Shown: piece after piece, positions 23,061-36,787 of the stretch | Position numbering within the stretch: the first letter of the stretch is position 1 | Layout of the letters: each line of letters starts with the position of its first letter | Assembly: GCA_964017145.1 (NCBI GenBank) | Contig: OZ024846.1 | Coordinates: 3,596,001 to 3,660,000 of the forward strand | Direction of reading: 5' to 3' | Length of the DNA stretch: 64,000 nt | From: Agrocybe praecox | Taxonomy: Eukaryota; Basidiomycota; Agaricomycetes; Agaricales; Agrocybaceae | Position numbers and translations under genes: made by a program | Notes under the pieces: generated by a model | What the model was told of the DNA's origin: nothing | Databases searched by the model: none | Seen by the model: only the letters and a program-made list of their open reading frames with translations

Positions 23061-24420
23061 GGCGATGCTTCGTTCACCGTGGATGCAGACAATATTGGAT
23101 AGGATAAACTTGGGCTATAAGTGGTGGTGTTGCTGTTTTTCCAGGTCAGTATACTTTCGATTGTTGAAGAAAACCCTTTGGAGCGCTCCGCTCTTCCTCT
23201 CCTTTGCACCGTTCCTGTTTTCTGAGTTCAGAGATTTTCTAACAGTCCCCATGCATACAGGTCGTTTGGACCCACGTCGACCCTTCGAGCATCAGTTACG
23301 CGCTGTCCAAATTGACGAACCCCCACCGTCTGCAGGGCAAGCGCGGTTATGGATTTATTGTATCTCTCAGAGTACCCCCTTTCGTTGAAGGTAAGTTCTC
23401 TGTCATATCCCAAGTTTGAATTAGAGTCATGTTTTACATGATAGACGCCAAGACGGAAGAAAGTGGCTGTGGGTGCTTGTGATTGAACGGTGTTTAGTAT
23501 AAACGTATCAAATCCCGCATCAGTAACCCCACCTCTTCCATTCAAAATGGCAAATGCATATACGACCTCCCGTCCTCGTTTGACCATCGCGTTTTCCCCT
23601 CCTCTTCTTCCGGATTCAGGACCTGTTCTAAATATCACCGCAAGCCCACCGTCATCACAATCTCGCCCTCGTTCGCCTATTGCCCAGGGACCCTCCACGC
23701 TCGCGTTCAACGCAGACGATAATGTTGGTATATCACTCGGACCTCTTCGCGCCTGCCTCTGCCTAAAACCGCCATTTTCACCAACTTGGACACGGGCGCG
23801 ACGACTGGTATCACGAGCGGCAGGATTTTCTCATCATCTCCCTCATCCATGTTTCCATACGTCGATAATCCACCCTCACGAGCAGATGAAACACATATAT
23901 TATCTTTTTCCGCGTTTCGGTTCTCCCTCCCCCGGTTCTCTTCTGTCATGCAGCATTTCAATCTCGAAGGTCCTTATCGCAATCTTCTGCTCCCACAGGC
24001 TCGCGTCTTAATGTCAACGACGACCGACCCCAGACCCTACGAGAGCAACTACCCTACCAGGACTTATTCACGTTAACTTGATGCTCCAGGTTGGCTTTTA
24101 TCGTCCCTCGCGAGTCTCGCTGCTGCGGCATTTCTCGTGTGACGGATTCGTTTTTGTTTGTCGTCGTAATGTTGTTGAGCCCTCCCAAGAGGATGGAACT
24201 ATGTGAAAGTTCATCGTACTGGACAATTGCGGTGGGAGATGGGCTGTGTTTTGGGTTCGGGTTGTTTATCCGGTGATTTGGGCCAACGCTTGGGGGATAT
24301 AAGTTGAGAAAGGGTAGTGAAGTTGGCAGGTTGGAAACCGGATTGATGAGGTCGGTGCCTGCGCGTGAGCGTACACCTGAGGTTCTCGGGGAGGAAGAGC
24401 AATTGAATGATCCCGGTCAT
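23061..24420 (+). pseudogene. Permease relics 4 (middle and C-terminal parts)
   Basis: A middle exon at about 23270-23390 corresponds to the NVNYxLSEVRNP region (frame PRRPFEHQLRAVQ and neighbours, with breaks). After an undetermined block, 24165-24300 reads LLSPPKRMELCESSSYWTI and AVGDGLCFGFGLFIR. This resembles the last loop and helix of the transporter, in which PYESLPYWTHAVVG is the typical pattern. Stops and frame changes separate the parts. Confidence 0.55.
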
Positions 24421-24659
24421 GTTGGGGTTTGGTTCCTTCCCGTAATGTGGCGTAGCGTTAAAACGTTAACACATTAAATCATTTCATCTTGAATCAACGG
24501 AGTACTTATACGCTCACTGATACAGGTCGTCCCTTCCTTCCTTCCCTTCGTCGGCCTTACTTCCATCCTTTCATCCTTTCATCCACCTTCGGGTTGCGTA
24601 CCGTACGCTTTTGTGTTTTTTTCCCTCGTTAGCTTTGCTTTGACGAGGTTTCTCGACTA

Positions 24660-25610
24660 GTTCACCATCTCTCTCCTAACGAACGAAAAATCACCCACCC
24701 CATGTTACTTTTCTCACGCACGAGTACAAGACTGCCCACTCACATGACCACTCCAAGGAGAAGGGCGTTCAAGTTACACAAGCCTACGCGGACGGATGCC
24801 AGCGAACTATACACAGATGGGTACGACCCGGATGTTGTACGTGTGGACGGGGATGATGAGGGCAGGTGTACGCCGGAGAGGAAACAGATCACTGGACTGT
24901 TTAGTCCGCTGTTCATTATTTTACATAGGGAGTGGGTTTTTGTTCTTAGACCTTGGTGTTTTGGTCCGTTGGGTTAGAAGCCGTTGAGGGCGTCGCTGAC
25001 ATGTGCCCTCGGTAGTCCGTGGTATTTAGAGGACTCCTCGTCATCAGCCCCAACGATGACGTCGTTTATCTGTGTCGAGCTCGTTAGCGACTTCGATTCT
25101 TGCCGCCTGTTGTACGTCCTACTTTCCTCTTATCCTTCCTCAGTAGCCCATTAATCTTTTTGCAGCTTCATGGATATACTATTCAGGAACGCGTGGAGCG
25201 ACATATGTCTCTTCCATATTCTCCAAGTCCTATTCTCGCTCGTACTAGGCCTCGCACTACACTGGCTCCCTGCCACATCTTCATATTCGCTACAATTTCG
25301 AACATCATTTCCGACCCCCTCTCTGTAATCAACACGCTTATCTCGTTTGGGATCCTATGGATGGCCGTGCATCTTTATCCGGGTTCCTTCTCTTCCTTAG
25401 GCAGTCTTGGGGCGGCGACGTTCTGTGGTTCTACGAATGTCTTCCTTTGCCCATTGCGTCGTTCCACTCTTGACGCCCCCCGAGGATGCCGACCCATATG
25501 CTAGTCTGCCGTATTGGACGCATACGGTTGGGGATGGGCGGTGTATGGTATTGGAGCAGTGTATCGGTTACTTTGGGCAGGGTATGAACTTAGGAGGTGG
25601 GTGAGGATAG
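24660..25610 (+). pseudogene. Permease relics 5 (N-terminus joined to C-terminus)
   Basis: An N-terminal piece at 24700-24905 has TDGYDPDVVRVDGDDEG and ITGLFSPLFIILHR. Then, without the middle exons, come TM10-like sequence at 25220-25385 (TISNIISDPLSVINTLISF) and the C-terminal loop at 25450-25520 (PPEDADPYASLPYWTHTVG). This is a deleted, frameshifted copy. The C-terminal piece is the clearest match to the APC/MUP1 C-terminus in the window. Confidence 0.65.
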
Positions 25611-25990
25611 GAATAAGTGGTGGACAATCCGGCTTTTATGGTAGGCAATAGCTATGTGTGATAGACAATTAAACTTTGTGGTAGTCAATGCAGTTTATTT
25701 GATAATACATCCAAGTCTTTATACATCCCAATTTGATTTTTTGTGCAATCCGGCAGCCATATGAGTCACGTCTTCTGTCACTTCTTAAATCTCAATTTGA
25801 ATCATGTTTTCCATGGGTGGACGCGAACACAGAAGAAATAACAGGAAGTGTTCGAAATTTCGACAACTGCATTGGCCGCAGTCTATCCCAGTCGAAAATA
25901 TTTGTGTACATCCGTTCCGTCTATTTATTGCCTATTTATGTACGTTGGTATATCAAGCCCCCAGCAAATTACATGATAGGATATTCGCTA

Positions 25991-28502
25991 CTATGCACTA
26001 TGTAGGTCCACCAAGTCTGTCGTCCCTTCGACACGTTCAACATAAGTTTTCATCGCCTGAAGGAGTAGCTCAGCACGCTTCGGAAAAAGAGTTGCTCCCG
26101 GTGCTGTGAGGGATGACCACTGTTTGCAATGATGCAAAAGCTCTCCAGAGTATGCAGATCGAGGAAGGAAGAAGGTTATGTACCCTGCATAGAAAAACCA
26201 GCATAATGGAGAGGTGGGGTTTGCCGTATCTCCAAATCCAAGTTTCGGTTTACATCTCCACATATCATGGTCTAGTATGTGTTGAGTATATAGCTGTTCC
26301 TCGTCCGAAAATCTTTCCGGATTGTCATTTCTCATCAATGGTAATTGTCGGATGAAGTATAACACCGAAGTGGCGTATGCTTCAGCTTCTACAGCATACT
26401 TACCTGATCGCTCTGGACTCTGTAAGAATGTGACAATGCATTCCAAATATTTTCCTCTTCCTGAACTGACACTGACATGGTCGGGAGATATTTTATTCAA
26501 TCTGAGAATATCCTGTCGCTTTATGTTGTCGACCATTGAAGTCGTAGATATGAATGCACCATTCCACGGTACCAGGATATCATGCCCCACATGACATACG
26601 AGGCATAGATATGCTGTGAGGCCAGGGTCGTCATAATATCGAGAGATTAGAGATTTGAAAACGTGATCCAGTTCTTCGTCTTTCCGCCACTCTATTGGTG
26701 CCCACACTTCATCTAATTCTGTCTATAAAAAAAATAAGCACAATGAATACCCGTAAATAACAAAAGAGGTATTACCATGCATCGAAGGAAGGGAAAAAAA
26801 CGATAAAAGACGAAGTCCGCCATGTGATCAGAGCTGCAGACCGCCTCGGTAGTAACAGGGAACAGAGAAGCCCGTGTAAGTAGCTCTGTAGAGCTCTTAC
26901 AAAGTTGAATATTTTGGATAAAAAATAATCTTGTGAAGGAGAGTCTATCGCCTATAACTTGGCGAGTTAGGTCTGCCTCGATATAATTTAGTTTACTCTA
27001 TGAGCAATGATATTCACAGAAGAATGAACTCACTCGGCGTCAAATAGTGCAGAATATTCGCACAATGTTGCGTGCGGTGGTTTTCAATGTCAAGAAAATA
27101 ATGCTTCGATCTCATTGGGTCCAGAATAAAATCGTGAAGTGAGGCGTGTAAGATCTTTAATGTTTGTACATCCTTCCTGCGTCGTTTATTCCACTCAACT
27201 GATACGAGGGCTGCAAGATCACAAAAGAGAACTTCAAGCTCTCCTTCTTCGAGGCACATGAACTCGCATATATCAAAATAGTTGATGTCGGAGCCCGAAA
27301 TTACGCCATGGGAATAAACACTGAGCGCATATAGCACTCGGTCTATGTCCTCTGCGCAAGAGAGAATCATTGTGTACAGTGCATCCAGATGAGCAAACGG
27401 CATATCGCCTTGAGCTGGTCTGAGATTCATTACAATATCGAGTCGGTGACGAGGCTGATGTCGAATGGATTGGATGAATCGAACGACAGTCGCCGCGTAG
27501 ATGAATTGACCTGACGATTTTAGGACGATTGATTCTATGGCTTCATGAGACGGCCATAATTGAGGAATGTGTGATTTGAAAGGATGATCGGACTTTATTT
27601 TTTGGAAGCTGTCTTGGAGGTATAAACGAATATCTTTGTCTGGCTCGAAGGTGTCGTCGAGATAAATCCTTGCGTAGACACCGTCCATTGGTTTTGAATT
27701 GAACACCGCAGTGATATCGTGCTCCGGGCGACTGGCAACGAGGAAAATGACGGGAAGTTCGTATGTTCGAATTGCATTTCGGAGCATGTTTAATATTTGA
27801 GTTTGTGTGTCGCGATCAAGACATTCGTCTAGTCCATCAATGACTATGATACGACGCAATTTCTCCTCCAGGGTATCCAATGGCTGGTAAAATATGCGGA
27901 GGGGTTGAATTATCAAGTTATCAAATTGGTGATCCAGACTCCTCGTGAAGATAAGAGTGTCATTTTCAATAACTGAAAGTATTGCCGCTTGTGTCTCTGG
28001 GACAGAGCAGAATATCTGGTATGCCAATGTCGCAACGAAGAGTTTTCCGTGATTCCTCGTTGGATCGGATCGAAAGAAAAAGAAGCTGGCAATGACGAGG
28101 CCTTCAGCGAGGCAGAGTTCAATGATGCTCTGGGCGATAGCGGACTTTCCTGCCCCGGCAGCTCCGGTCAGCCACATGATATAGCGGTACCAAGTTTCCC
28201 AGTCTGTACGGTGCATCCAATCCATAATCTTGTTAAGAACAGCGACCCTCGTATTTGGATGACATTTTGGGGGGTCGAATCGAGCGCCAGAGTTGTGGAA
28301 TGCTGTATGAGCGACGTTGTTCTTCAATGTTTCAAACGCAGCTGTGAATTGGAACATCAATAAATATCCAATCTGTCAGCGACTGTGACACACGCTTTCT
28401 TGCGTCCCCATTGATTTGCGTGAAATTTCCTCCGGCAACAACGACGTTCCGCATCGTTATCATAGGGTGGTGTCCCGTGCTATGCTCGTAATACGGATCC
28501 AT
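25991..28502 (-). CDS. NLR4: NACHT-domain NTPase, intact, 781 aa
   Basis: A STAND/NACHT NTPase of the second sub-family. The exons are 28502-28394, 28341-27034, 26972-26776 and 26722-25991. The third-exon acceptor (GAGGCAG) was chosen because the nearer TAG acceptor gives an immediate stop; NLR6 supports the same choice. It starts MDPYYEH with a RNVVVAGGNFTQ motif. Walker A is GAAGAGKSAI, Walker B IIVIDGLDEC, then VASRPEH and LKSSGQFIYAATVVRFIQ. The last exon has YLCLVCHVGHDILVPW and ends YVERVEGTTDLVDLHSA, longer than sub-family 1. No sensor repeats are present. The last three exons and the 3' flank recur in NLR6. Confidence 0.85.
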
Positions 28503-29276
28503 TGGAATAATGGGACAACGGTCCTTGGTAGGAGTAATGGGGAAGAAACAAGTACGCCGCCCATCATCCATAATATATCTTGTTGTTTGACAGCTCTTTA
28601 TTTATGCCGCACACTGTTTATTTTAGTTACACAGCCGCATAGCAGTTCCGTGCCAAGGATATAGATCGACCTGAGTCTGGTGACAGATAAACTGTGTTGC
28701 TCTAGCAACGTTGTTATTCCTTTTTAAAGAAAATTTTAAGAATGAGCGGGGGACTAATTGACCTTTGACACACCGCAAGAGCTTCAAGATGCCCTATTGA
28801 TAGTGGCCATGCACTATAGCCAGACGCTGGGTCGCATGGCCGCTATATGAATCTCTCACAGACATTTCCACAAATTCACTGTCCATGGTCATAGCCTTGT
28901 TTTGGCAGATTCTGGAAAAACAAGTGATGTTCTGGATGTCTATATAAAACCTGATGAGCACAGCCATGATAAAAATCAGAGACAATTCGGGCTATGATCG
29001 TCTATCCATTCATCCCGTTCGCTGTCAGCTAGCTGTCTATGCCGCATACGTGACACGTCTCTGTATATCAACTGTATATTTTTGATGCACAGCCGAACTG
29101 CCGTTCAACAAGTGAAATCTTGAGCGTAAATGAAGAATACCCCGGGCTGTGGAATTACTTCCTGGGCGCCATGCTGTGAAGTGCCTGGTCAATACAGCTG
29201 CTCAGGCTCTTGTAATTGGATGAGTCATCTTGGCATGTTAATGACGAACGAAATGCAGTCCGTTTGAGCACACGTT

Positions 29277-29450
29277 GTGGCAGTGCAACGGGTCTGATTA
29301 GATTAAATCGTGTACAGACTATGTGACCCCGACGCGTACATAGCCGAATCCATTCCATCCTTTGCCCATTACCGCCATCGTGCGAGGCTGCTCGACGCGC
29401 TTCCGAGCCCAGCTACACTATCTAGCTGCATACTGGACTGCTCCAACGTT
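29277..29450. other. 174-bp indel specific to R1
   Basis: Compared with R2 and R3, R1 has extra sequence bounded by ACGTT (29272-29276 and 29446-29450). It may be an insertion with a 5-bp duplication, or the other copies may have lost it between direct repeats. The ends show only a weak inverted match. Confidence 0.5.
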
Positions 29451-29989
29451 CTCTGTGAAGCAGTGCACGATGTATTTCCCATAGACGAGAACTGTTTCTA
29501 CTTGAGGATATGCGTGAATAAAGTTAAAACGTGAGTGCCTGTTCAAAATACGATCGCCTTGATGAGCTCAATTACACCGTGACGTCTCCTCGAAAATGAC
29601 TTGGTGAAAATAATTACTTTCATTTCGATCCATAGTTATTGATTGGAAGGAATGTGTCGGCGGAAATTTGTCGATACAGAGTACAGGAGAACATGGCTGC
29701 CCTTATATAACAGTGAGAGACGGGACGGGAGGGACTAAGCTCTAGACGAACAATTACGCGACTACGCCGACAAGTTATTGAGCAAGGTCCCAATCAACTC
29801 TTATGTGGAAGGTACGAGTCAATTAATCACTTTCACCCATTCCTGCATACATGTAAATTGACCTTCAATCTGTTAAATATTTACCTGTCGCATACGCGAA
29901 TTGGTTGGTTCGTTCCGAGACTCCAATACAACTCCGCCAGGAGACGGCACAATCTCGGCTCCGGCAATTGACCTATATTTGGTTGTTAG

Positions 29990-31300
29990 GGGGTTTGCTT
30001 TCTGCCCTTTCGTTTTTCCCTCAACATTCAATTCTCCCTCTCATTACTTTAGATATGTTCGTCGATGCGGATGTATATACTACATTGGCGTTTGGTTCAT
30101 ACACACTTCAATGTTCTTCACGCGCTCAGTGACGGACAAGCACTAATGTAAGTTGGCATTTTTATTTTTTGTTCAACATCCTCTCTTCGCTTCCTCTCAA
30201 GTTCCCCTTTCTCCTTCCTTGCGTCGAAGCAAACTGCTAATTAAACTCATTTGCACAGTTCATCTGGTTCTACATCGGCCTGTTGAACGCCAACTATACA
30301 CTTTTCGAATTGAGGAACCCTTGAATCTAATGTAGCTGTCAGAGAATTTCGCTTACGATGCTCGTACGTATTTCCTCATCCTTCGTTCGAATTGAAGTCA
30401 ACACGAAGAAATAACTGCAGGATGTGTCCGAGATTTTTCTGTGGAGGTTGGGATGTGTTTGAGGAAGGGGCGTTTTATTGGGTCGTGGTGTCAAACCAGG
30501 TCAGGAAGTATTATGCCCTGGCCGGGAAAACAAGTATCGACTCCTGCCTTGGCGAACATCTATGCGACATCCTTTCCGTCCTCGTTTGACCTTCGTTCAT
30601 TTCCCCTCCTTTTCTTCCGGTTCCAGGACCCGTGCTTATTATTTCGGCAAGCACACCGTCATGACAACCTCGTCCTTCCTTCCCTTATTCTCCCATTGAA
30701 CAGCGACCCTCCACGCTCACCTTTATCGCAGGCGTTAACACTGGTACATCACTCGGATTCTTTCACGCATGTCTCTTACCAAAGCTATCATCATTACAAA
30801 CTTGAACGTTTGAACACGGACACGACGACTTGTATCACAAACGGCCGCGATTTGCTCATCATCTTCCTCATCCACTTCTCCATATATCGATAATCCACCT
30901 CATAAGCGGTATTTCAATCTCGACCGTCCTGTTTTCCTCAGGCTCGAGTCTCAACATACCCTACCCTTGCGCTACCCGGACCTATTCGCGTGAACACGAT
31001 GCTCCCGGTTGGCCATTATCGTCCCATACGAGTCTCGACGCTGCGGCATTTTTTTTTGTTCGTCGTCCCGCTCTTGAGGCTCCCCTAGGGTGGGGAACTA
31101 TATGAAACTTTATCGTACTGGACAACTGCGGTGGGAGGTGGGCTGTGTTTTGGGTCTGGGTGGTTTATCGGGTAATTTGGGCCAGCGCTTGAGGGGTATG
31201 AGTCGATGAGGGTTAGTGATGTAGGAAAGGTCGGGTTGAAGAGATGGATGCTCAGATGTTTGGAATGCGTGCATAATCTTCTGGTGACCATCTATCCATT
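29990..31300 (+). pseudogene. Permease relics 6 (middle to C-terminus, within R1)
   Basis: The membrane-exon block is at 29990-30145. The intron-linked exon FIWFYIGLLNANYTLFELRN is at 30260-30325, the NxNYxLxEVRNP region of the family. A segment with KGRFIGSWCQTRSG-like residues is at 30450-30520. The C-terminal loop is at about 31085-31170. Stops (for example after ELRNP) and frame changes rule out a functional gene. Confidence 0.6.
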
Positions 31301-32770
31301 CCGCCCATCCGTTGTTCTCTCCTTCACCTCGGCCCCCTATGGATCGAATATCACGATACCCCCACGTCTTTCCGCTTCTCTGCCGCTTCTTATCATTGCC
31401 CGCCTCTCGTCAACACCACTATCACCACTGGGAACGCGAACAAGACCATCACCATCCACTTCTCTGTCACTCCTTCCACCGCATTCACTGCCTTTTACCA
31501 TCAAAGCATACGCCAGATCATCCCCTAACCGATGCAACAGATTACTCGACATAAGTCCAAGGCCGCGCATCCCGAACGCGCCAGGGGACGTCCAAGTCAA
31601 ACACAATCGCGCCATCCCACTCTCGCACTTGTCGCGTTTCTTTCTCTGCAGATGTTGATACTATCAGGTACGTTCTCTCGTCTTGTCTCATTTCATCTTG
31701 ACTCAACTGAATACTTATACGCTCGTTGTTATAGGTCCTTCCATCCTTCTCTCCGTCGGCTTTCCATCCTTCCAGTCATCCGTCCACCTTCGGGTAACGT
31801 ACCGTACGCTTTGGTGGTTCTTTTTCTCGTTTAGCTTTAGTTTCTCGACTAGGCCGTCGTATCCCTCCTCCCCCAACCACTTCCACCCCCTTTACCACTC
31901 GCCTATCTCCATTTCCTGTTTGTAGTTCCTCAACTATCACCTCAGCTATCAACATACAGGCTATCCGTCAACGATTCCCTTTCTAACAAACCCCTTAACG
32001 AACGAAAAAGCACTCACACATTACCTCCCTCGCGCACAAGTCCAAGGCCTCCAACTCACACGACCACTCCAAGAAACGCCCAAGTTAAACAAGTCTACGC
32101 GGACACGGATGCCGACGAGGATCACGCAGATGGGTACGACGCGGATGTTGTACGTGCGGATGGAGATGACGAAGGGGGGCGTACGACGGAGAGGAGATAG
32201 ATCAGTGGTTCGGACTGGGTGAGTTTTCTTCTTTTGTTCGATGTTTTTTTATTTCGTTCTTGGATCTTGGTGTTCTGGATGGGTTGGGTTAGAAGGCATT
32301 GAGGACGTCGGTGGCGGGTGCCCTCGGTGGTCCGTGGTGTTTGACGGTGTCCTCAACGTCAACGTTTCAACTCCAATGATGACGTCGTTGAGCTCGTTTG
32401 GAACTTCGATTCTTCGCCTTCTCTCACGAAGCTAACCACCCTCCTCCAGCCGTGTATTCGCCACCCCAAGTTCTATCCTGAACTTCACTGTACGTTCCAC
32501 TCTCCTCTCATCTTTCCTCCTCACCCCGCTAGCTTTGTCGCACCTTCATGTAGATATTTACGTGGATGATATAGGTGCAACAAAAGAGCGATAAGGGTGT
32601 TCGTAGCGATTAATGCATACGGGAATGTGTTCCATTGTTGAGCGTCGTACGTCCCTTCCATTCTCGTCCACCTTCCTTCCCTCCTTCCTTCCCTCCTTCC
32701 CTTCTTTCCCATAGATCTTCTGCCAAGTGCGTGTAAGCCAATAACTAGGCCGAGTAGGCATGGTCCCATT
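31301..32770 (+). pseudogene. Permease relics 7 (N-terminus and loops, within R1)
   Basis: A first N-terminal remnant is at about 31530-31610 (HKSKAAHPERARG) and a second at 31975-32165, ending DADVVRADGDDEGG in the correct frame. A post-helix exon follows near 32455. At 32565-32640 the frame reads VFVAINAYGNVFHC, then RVSQ and MVPFPF at about 32700-32790. These correspond to the TM8 region and the SQGRVNQELGREGVLPF loop of MUP1-like permeases. All parts are interrupted. Confidence 0.55.
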
Positions 32771-33189
32771 CCCCTTTTCTTTGAGTGGATTGTGGGATGT
32801 TTTCGTTTTCGTTTTTATGTTCGTTTTTATGTTCGTTCGTCCAGAATCGCTCGATATCGGCCGCACATCCTGAACACACCACGGAGAAGGAAGCCTAAGT
32901 CAAACACAACTGCGCCCCCCCCTTTCACACTCGTCGCGTTTTTTTCGCTGCGGGTGTCGTTATTCCTTGGGTTCATTTTGTTTCGCTTTCTCTATTTTCT
33001 TGTCTTCGTTCTTTTGTATCGATTGTATCAAGTATGTTCTCAGGTACGTTCACTCGTTTTGTTTCATCTTGCTTAACGCAGTACTTATACCTTCGTGTTT
33101 TGTGTGTGCGTATAGGTTTCCCCTTGTCTTCCCCCCTTCTCATTGCGTAGTGCATGCGTTCATCGTTCCTTTCCCCGTTTAGATTTGCT

Positions 33190-33720
33190 TTGACGAATAC
33201 CAAGGACGTGGAAGTCAAGCAAGTCTACGCGGACGAGTAACGATGTATACGACGCGGGTGTTGTACGTGCGGATGGAGATGACGTAGGAGGACGTAGGCC
33301 GAGTTTAGTGCGTTGTTTGATAAGATTATTGGGACTGGGTAAGCTTTCTGTGTTTTGTGCGTCGGTTTTGGATGGAAGTCGGCGAGGACATTGGATGACT
33401 TTGGTGGTCTGTGGTGTTTGACAATGCCCCCAATGTCAGCCCCAATCATATGCATAACGTCGTCCATCTGCACGTCGTCGCTTCCAACTTCGATATCTTC
33501 TCTTATAATCCTTCTTCCGCAATGATGCTAACCAGCTTCGTCCTCCAGCGTGTTTGCCACCCCAAATTCTATCCTCAACTTAAGCGGAAGTGTCAGTTTA
33601 TCCCTGTACGTCCCACTTCCTCTCCTCTCATCACCCCATTAACGCTTTAACCCTCCTCCCAGCTTCATGTGGCTCATCGGAGTCATAACCGGCGCCCCAA
33701 AGTGGAGAACCCACAATGCA
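33190..33720 (+). pseudogene. Permease relic 8 (short N-terminal copy)
   Basis: It begins with KDVEVKQVYADE near 33204 and has a degraded acidic stretch. A helix end like ALFDKIIGTG lies near 33320. The exon FATPNSILNLSGSVSLSL is at 33549-33604, then MWLIGVIT at about 33667-33690. This is the best preserved example of the second exon and makes the transporter assignment firm. Confidence 0.65.
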
Positions 33721-34786
33721 TAGTCCACATTGTTGGTCCGTTGTTAATGTGCGGTGTAGGCGTGACAAAGAAAGACCACTCGCTGCTTTGGTATTCAGGA
33801 ACGTGTATGGACCCAAGGCGGAGAGAGCGTGAAGTGTGTTCATTGCTAGCCTATGTGTGCATTGTGGAATGTGTTAAGGGTGGTACGTCTTTTCCTCTCC
33901 CATTTCTTCTCCAGGCCGTTGTATAAAATAATAGGTAGAGGTTCGAAACGGCACTCTGTGGCCGTGAGAAATTATATTTCGACAGTATTCAGATAATGTC
34001 AATTCTCACTCTCTAATGCCTAATGCTCGACTCGCATCGATGGTTGGATGACCTATGGGTTGGTTTTACTTTATTTTGATACAAAGTGCGACCGTCGATG
34101 AACTTACGATTAATTAACAATGTCTGGTTCATTTCCATCAAACTCATTGTAATTATCCGCTCCCACAAGCTCAGCTGCTCAAGTCAGAAAGTCAACAAAG
34201 CGTGGCTCTGGTTCTTTCCTCTTCGAATCATATCTGCATTCATGTGGGTACTGTCTTGGCTGGCGCATCATTTTGTCTCATCTGGATTTCCAATTGTCTC
34301 GTTTTATCCCATGTCTTCCTTTTGCTCCCTTTTCTCTGGACGTCACGCTTTTCATTGATATGTAATCCTTTTCATCTCTCCGTCACTCTCTTCGTCTTTT
34401 GACCTCCTTCCTCTCTTGCTCTTTCATATGATACAGTCACATTGGGCTCTAATTTCGAGCCAAATTTATGAACAAAAGGAGGGAGGAACAGTGGGACGAA
34501 ATAGAAATGAGGAGGGGGCGAGTACAACATGGAAAAACCCAGAAGGAGAGATAAATAGGACGTGTAATGCATAACTGACAGAACCTATCGATCAAGCTGT
34601 GTATAGAATGAGGTATATAAGGTATGTAGGTGTCGGTTTATAGAAAAAGTGCCAACCTCTCGTCCGTCCAAGTTGAATCACGTAAAATATTTCTCGTGTT
34701 CTGAAATATCCGGACTTTTCCGTGGAAGTGGGTTAGCTCCATGTGTTCATGGGCCCGGAATAAAACATATCCATCTCCCTGCTCCG
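33721..34786. other. Intergenic stretch between permease relic and NLR5
   Basis: Short frames only. No motif of the permease, NACHT or transposase families was recognised. Confidence 0.4.
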
Positions 34787-36787
34787 TCACGGACATCCTG
34801 GCACACTGACTCCAACTCGCTTCAAATAGTTCTTCATCTCTTGTTGTACATGGGCGGTGCGAATGGGATATGAGTTTGTAATTTGCTCAGTCAAAAAGGC
34901 TGGCTGTTTGCAGTGTTGAACAAGTCTTTCTGAGAATCCGGCTCGAGGAAGGAAGAAGATTGTATAACCAAGAAGATAAAACCAGAGTGTCTTATCACTG
35001 AGATATCTGATGTTGTTGCTGTTTAATGTCCATCGTCCGTTATCAAGGGTCAATGCTTCCAACAGTTCATTTTCGTCCACCGGGTCTCCTGCTCTCAACA
35101 CGGGTACTGAAAAATGAAAAATACACTGTAGGACTGCTTTTGCGTAGGCGATGGGACCTATGGGGTATCTGTATGACTGTTCCGGGTCCTGCAGAAATTC
35201 GATAACAAATTTGTGATATTCAGCGTGCTTCTGGTCCGCGTACACGGAACGACAAAGATAAAGCACATCAGGGTCACCAGAAGGTAATGAACCATGTACG
35301 AGATCATTAATCTTGCTGTTTGATGGCACACATATGTCATTTCCCATGTGATTTGTGACGCATAAATGTAGTATGAGGTTGTCGCTCTCGTAATAGAAAG
35401 GCATCTGGGACGAAAATAGCTCTTGCATGTATTCTCGGTTCTGCTTCTCTATTATGGCCCATCGTTGATCTGATTGCGCCTACCAGAAAATGTTAGGACA
35501 TTGATAGAAAATGAGGATAATTCTTACCATGCGTGCGCAAAACGGGAGCCAATGGAAAAATACAAATTGTCGGCGGTCAAAATAATTTTCAACATCGCTC
35601 AATACATCTTCGTGCTCCTCTTCAATTTCTTTCAATATAGCCCCCAAAAATGAAAAGTTTTCAGCGCTATCAATTAGATAATTTGAGCTCTGGCAAAACT
35701 CAAGTTCCTCTAAGAAAGATTGATCCAGATTTTGCATTGTAAATTGGCTGGTATCTTAAAGAATTTTGTTGTCAGATGATTAAGGGTTCAGATAAAGGAT
35801 CTTACCTTTAATGATGTACTGAAGTATATTTGCGACATGTTGTGGTCTGTAGGTATTGATGTCAAGGAAATGGTTCTTGGCCCTCATAGGGTCAAGAAGA
35901 AAGTCATAAAGCGAATTGTGTAAGATTTCCACAACTTGGATTCCATTGCTAGCCCAAAAAGGAAAAGCCCATTCAATAGAGACAATAGCACCAAGATCGC
36001 AGAACAACATCTCCAGGTGTCCCAGAGCCAGAGATAGAAATTGAGATATATCGGGATAATCCACAGAGAATATGCTGTGTGAGAAGATACTAAGAATGTA
36101 TAGTACACACTCTCTATCTGCGGCGGAATCAAGAATCATGGTGTATAGTAGATCCAGTTGTGCAAAGGGTTGGTCACCTTGAGCCGGTCGGAGACCAGCC
36201 ACAACGTCGAGGCGGTGATCGGGGCGATGCCTCGTGGACTGCATATAACGAAGTACCGTTGCCGCATATATGAACTGCCCCGATGAAATTCCGACAATAT
36301 TTTTGAGAGCTTCGTCGGATGGCCAAGAAGGATTGATTAAGGATTTAAATGGATGATTGGTGTTGATATTCTCAATTCTGTCTCGGAGAAATAGGAAAAT
36401 GTCGTCATCGGGACAGAATGTGTCATTTAGGTAAAGTCGGGAAAATAATTTGTCCATTTTGCTCGACCTAAAGGCTAGATTGATATCATGTTCCGGGCGA
36501 CTGGCAATGAGAAATAGAACGGGTAGATCAAATGTTTGGATTGTGTCCGCTATCATGTTTAGAATCCTGGCCTGCATAACCCCGTCACCACATTCATCGA
36601 GTCCATCTATGACAACGACACGCCAGGACCCCAAAGAGGATGAAACACTGGAATAGCATACATTGTAAAGTGGCTTCATCACTAGATGGGTGAACTGATG
36701 CTCCAAGCCTTTCGTCATAACCAAGGGGTCTGCGTCGATCACGGAGAGGATTTCCTTTTGGGTGGCCGGAATTGCGTGATAAATTTG

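Larger units (their letters stand above)
28665..32600 (+). repeat. Segmental duplication, copy R1
   Basis: About 4 kb that reappears as R3 (46495-50900) and in part as R2 (40775-42160). It begins near CTGAGTCTGGTGACA and runs through a GC-mixed non-coding part into permease relics. By eye it is highly similar to the other copies over long stretches. Differences include a 174-bp insertion here at 29277-29450. Confidence 0.75.
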
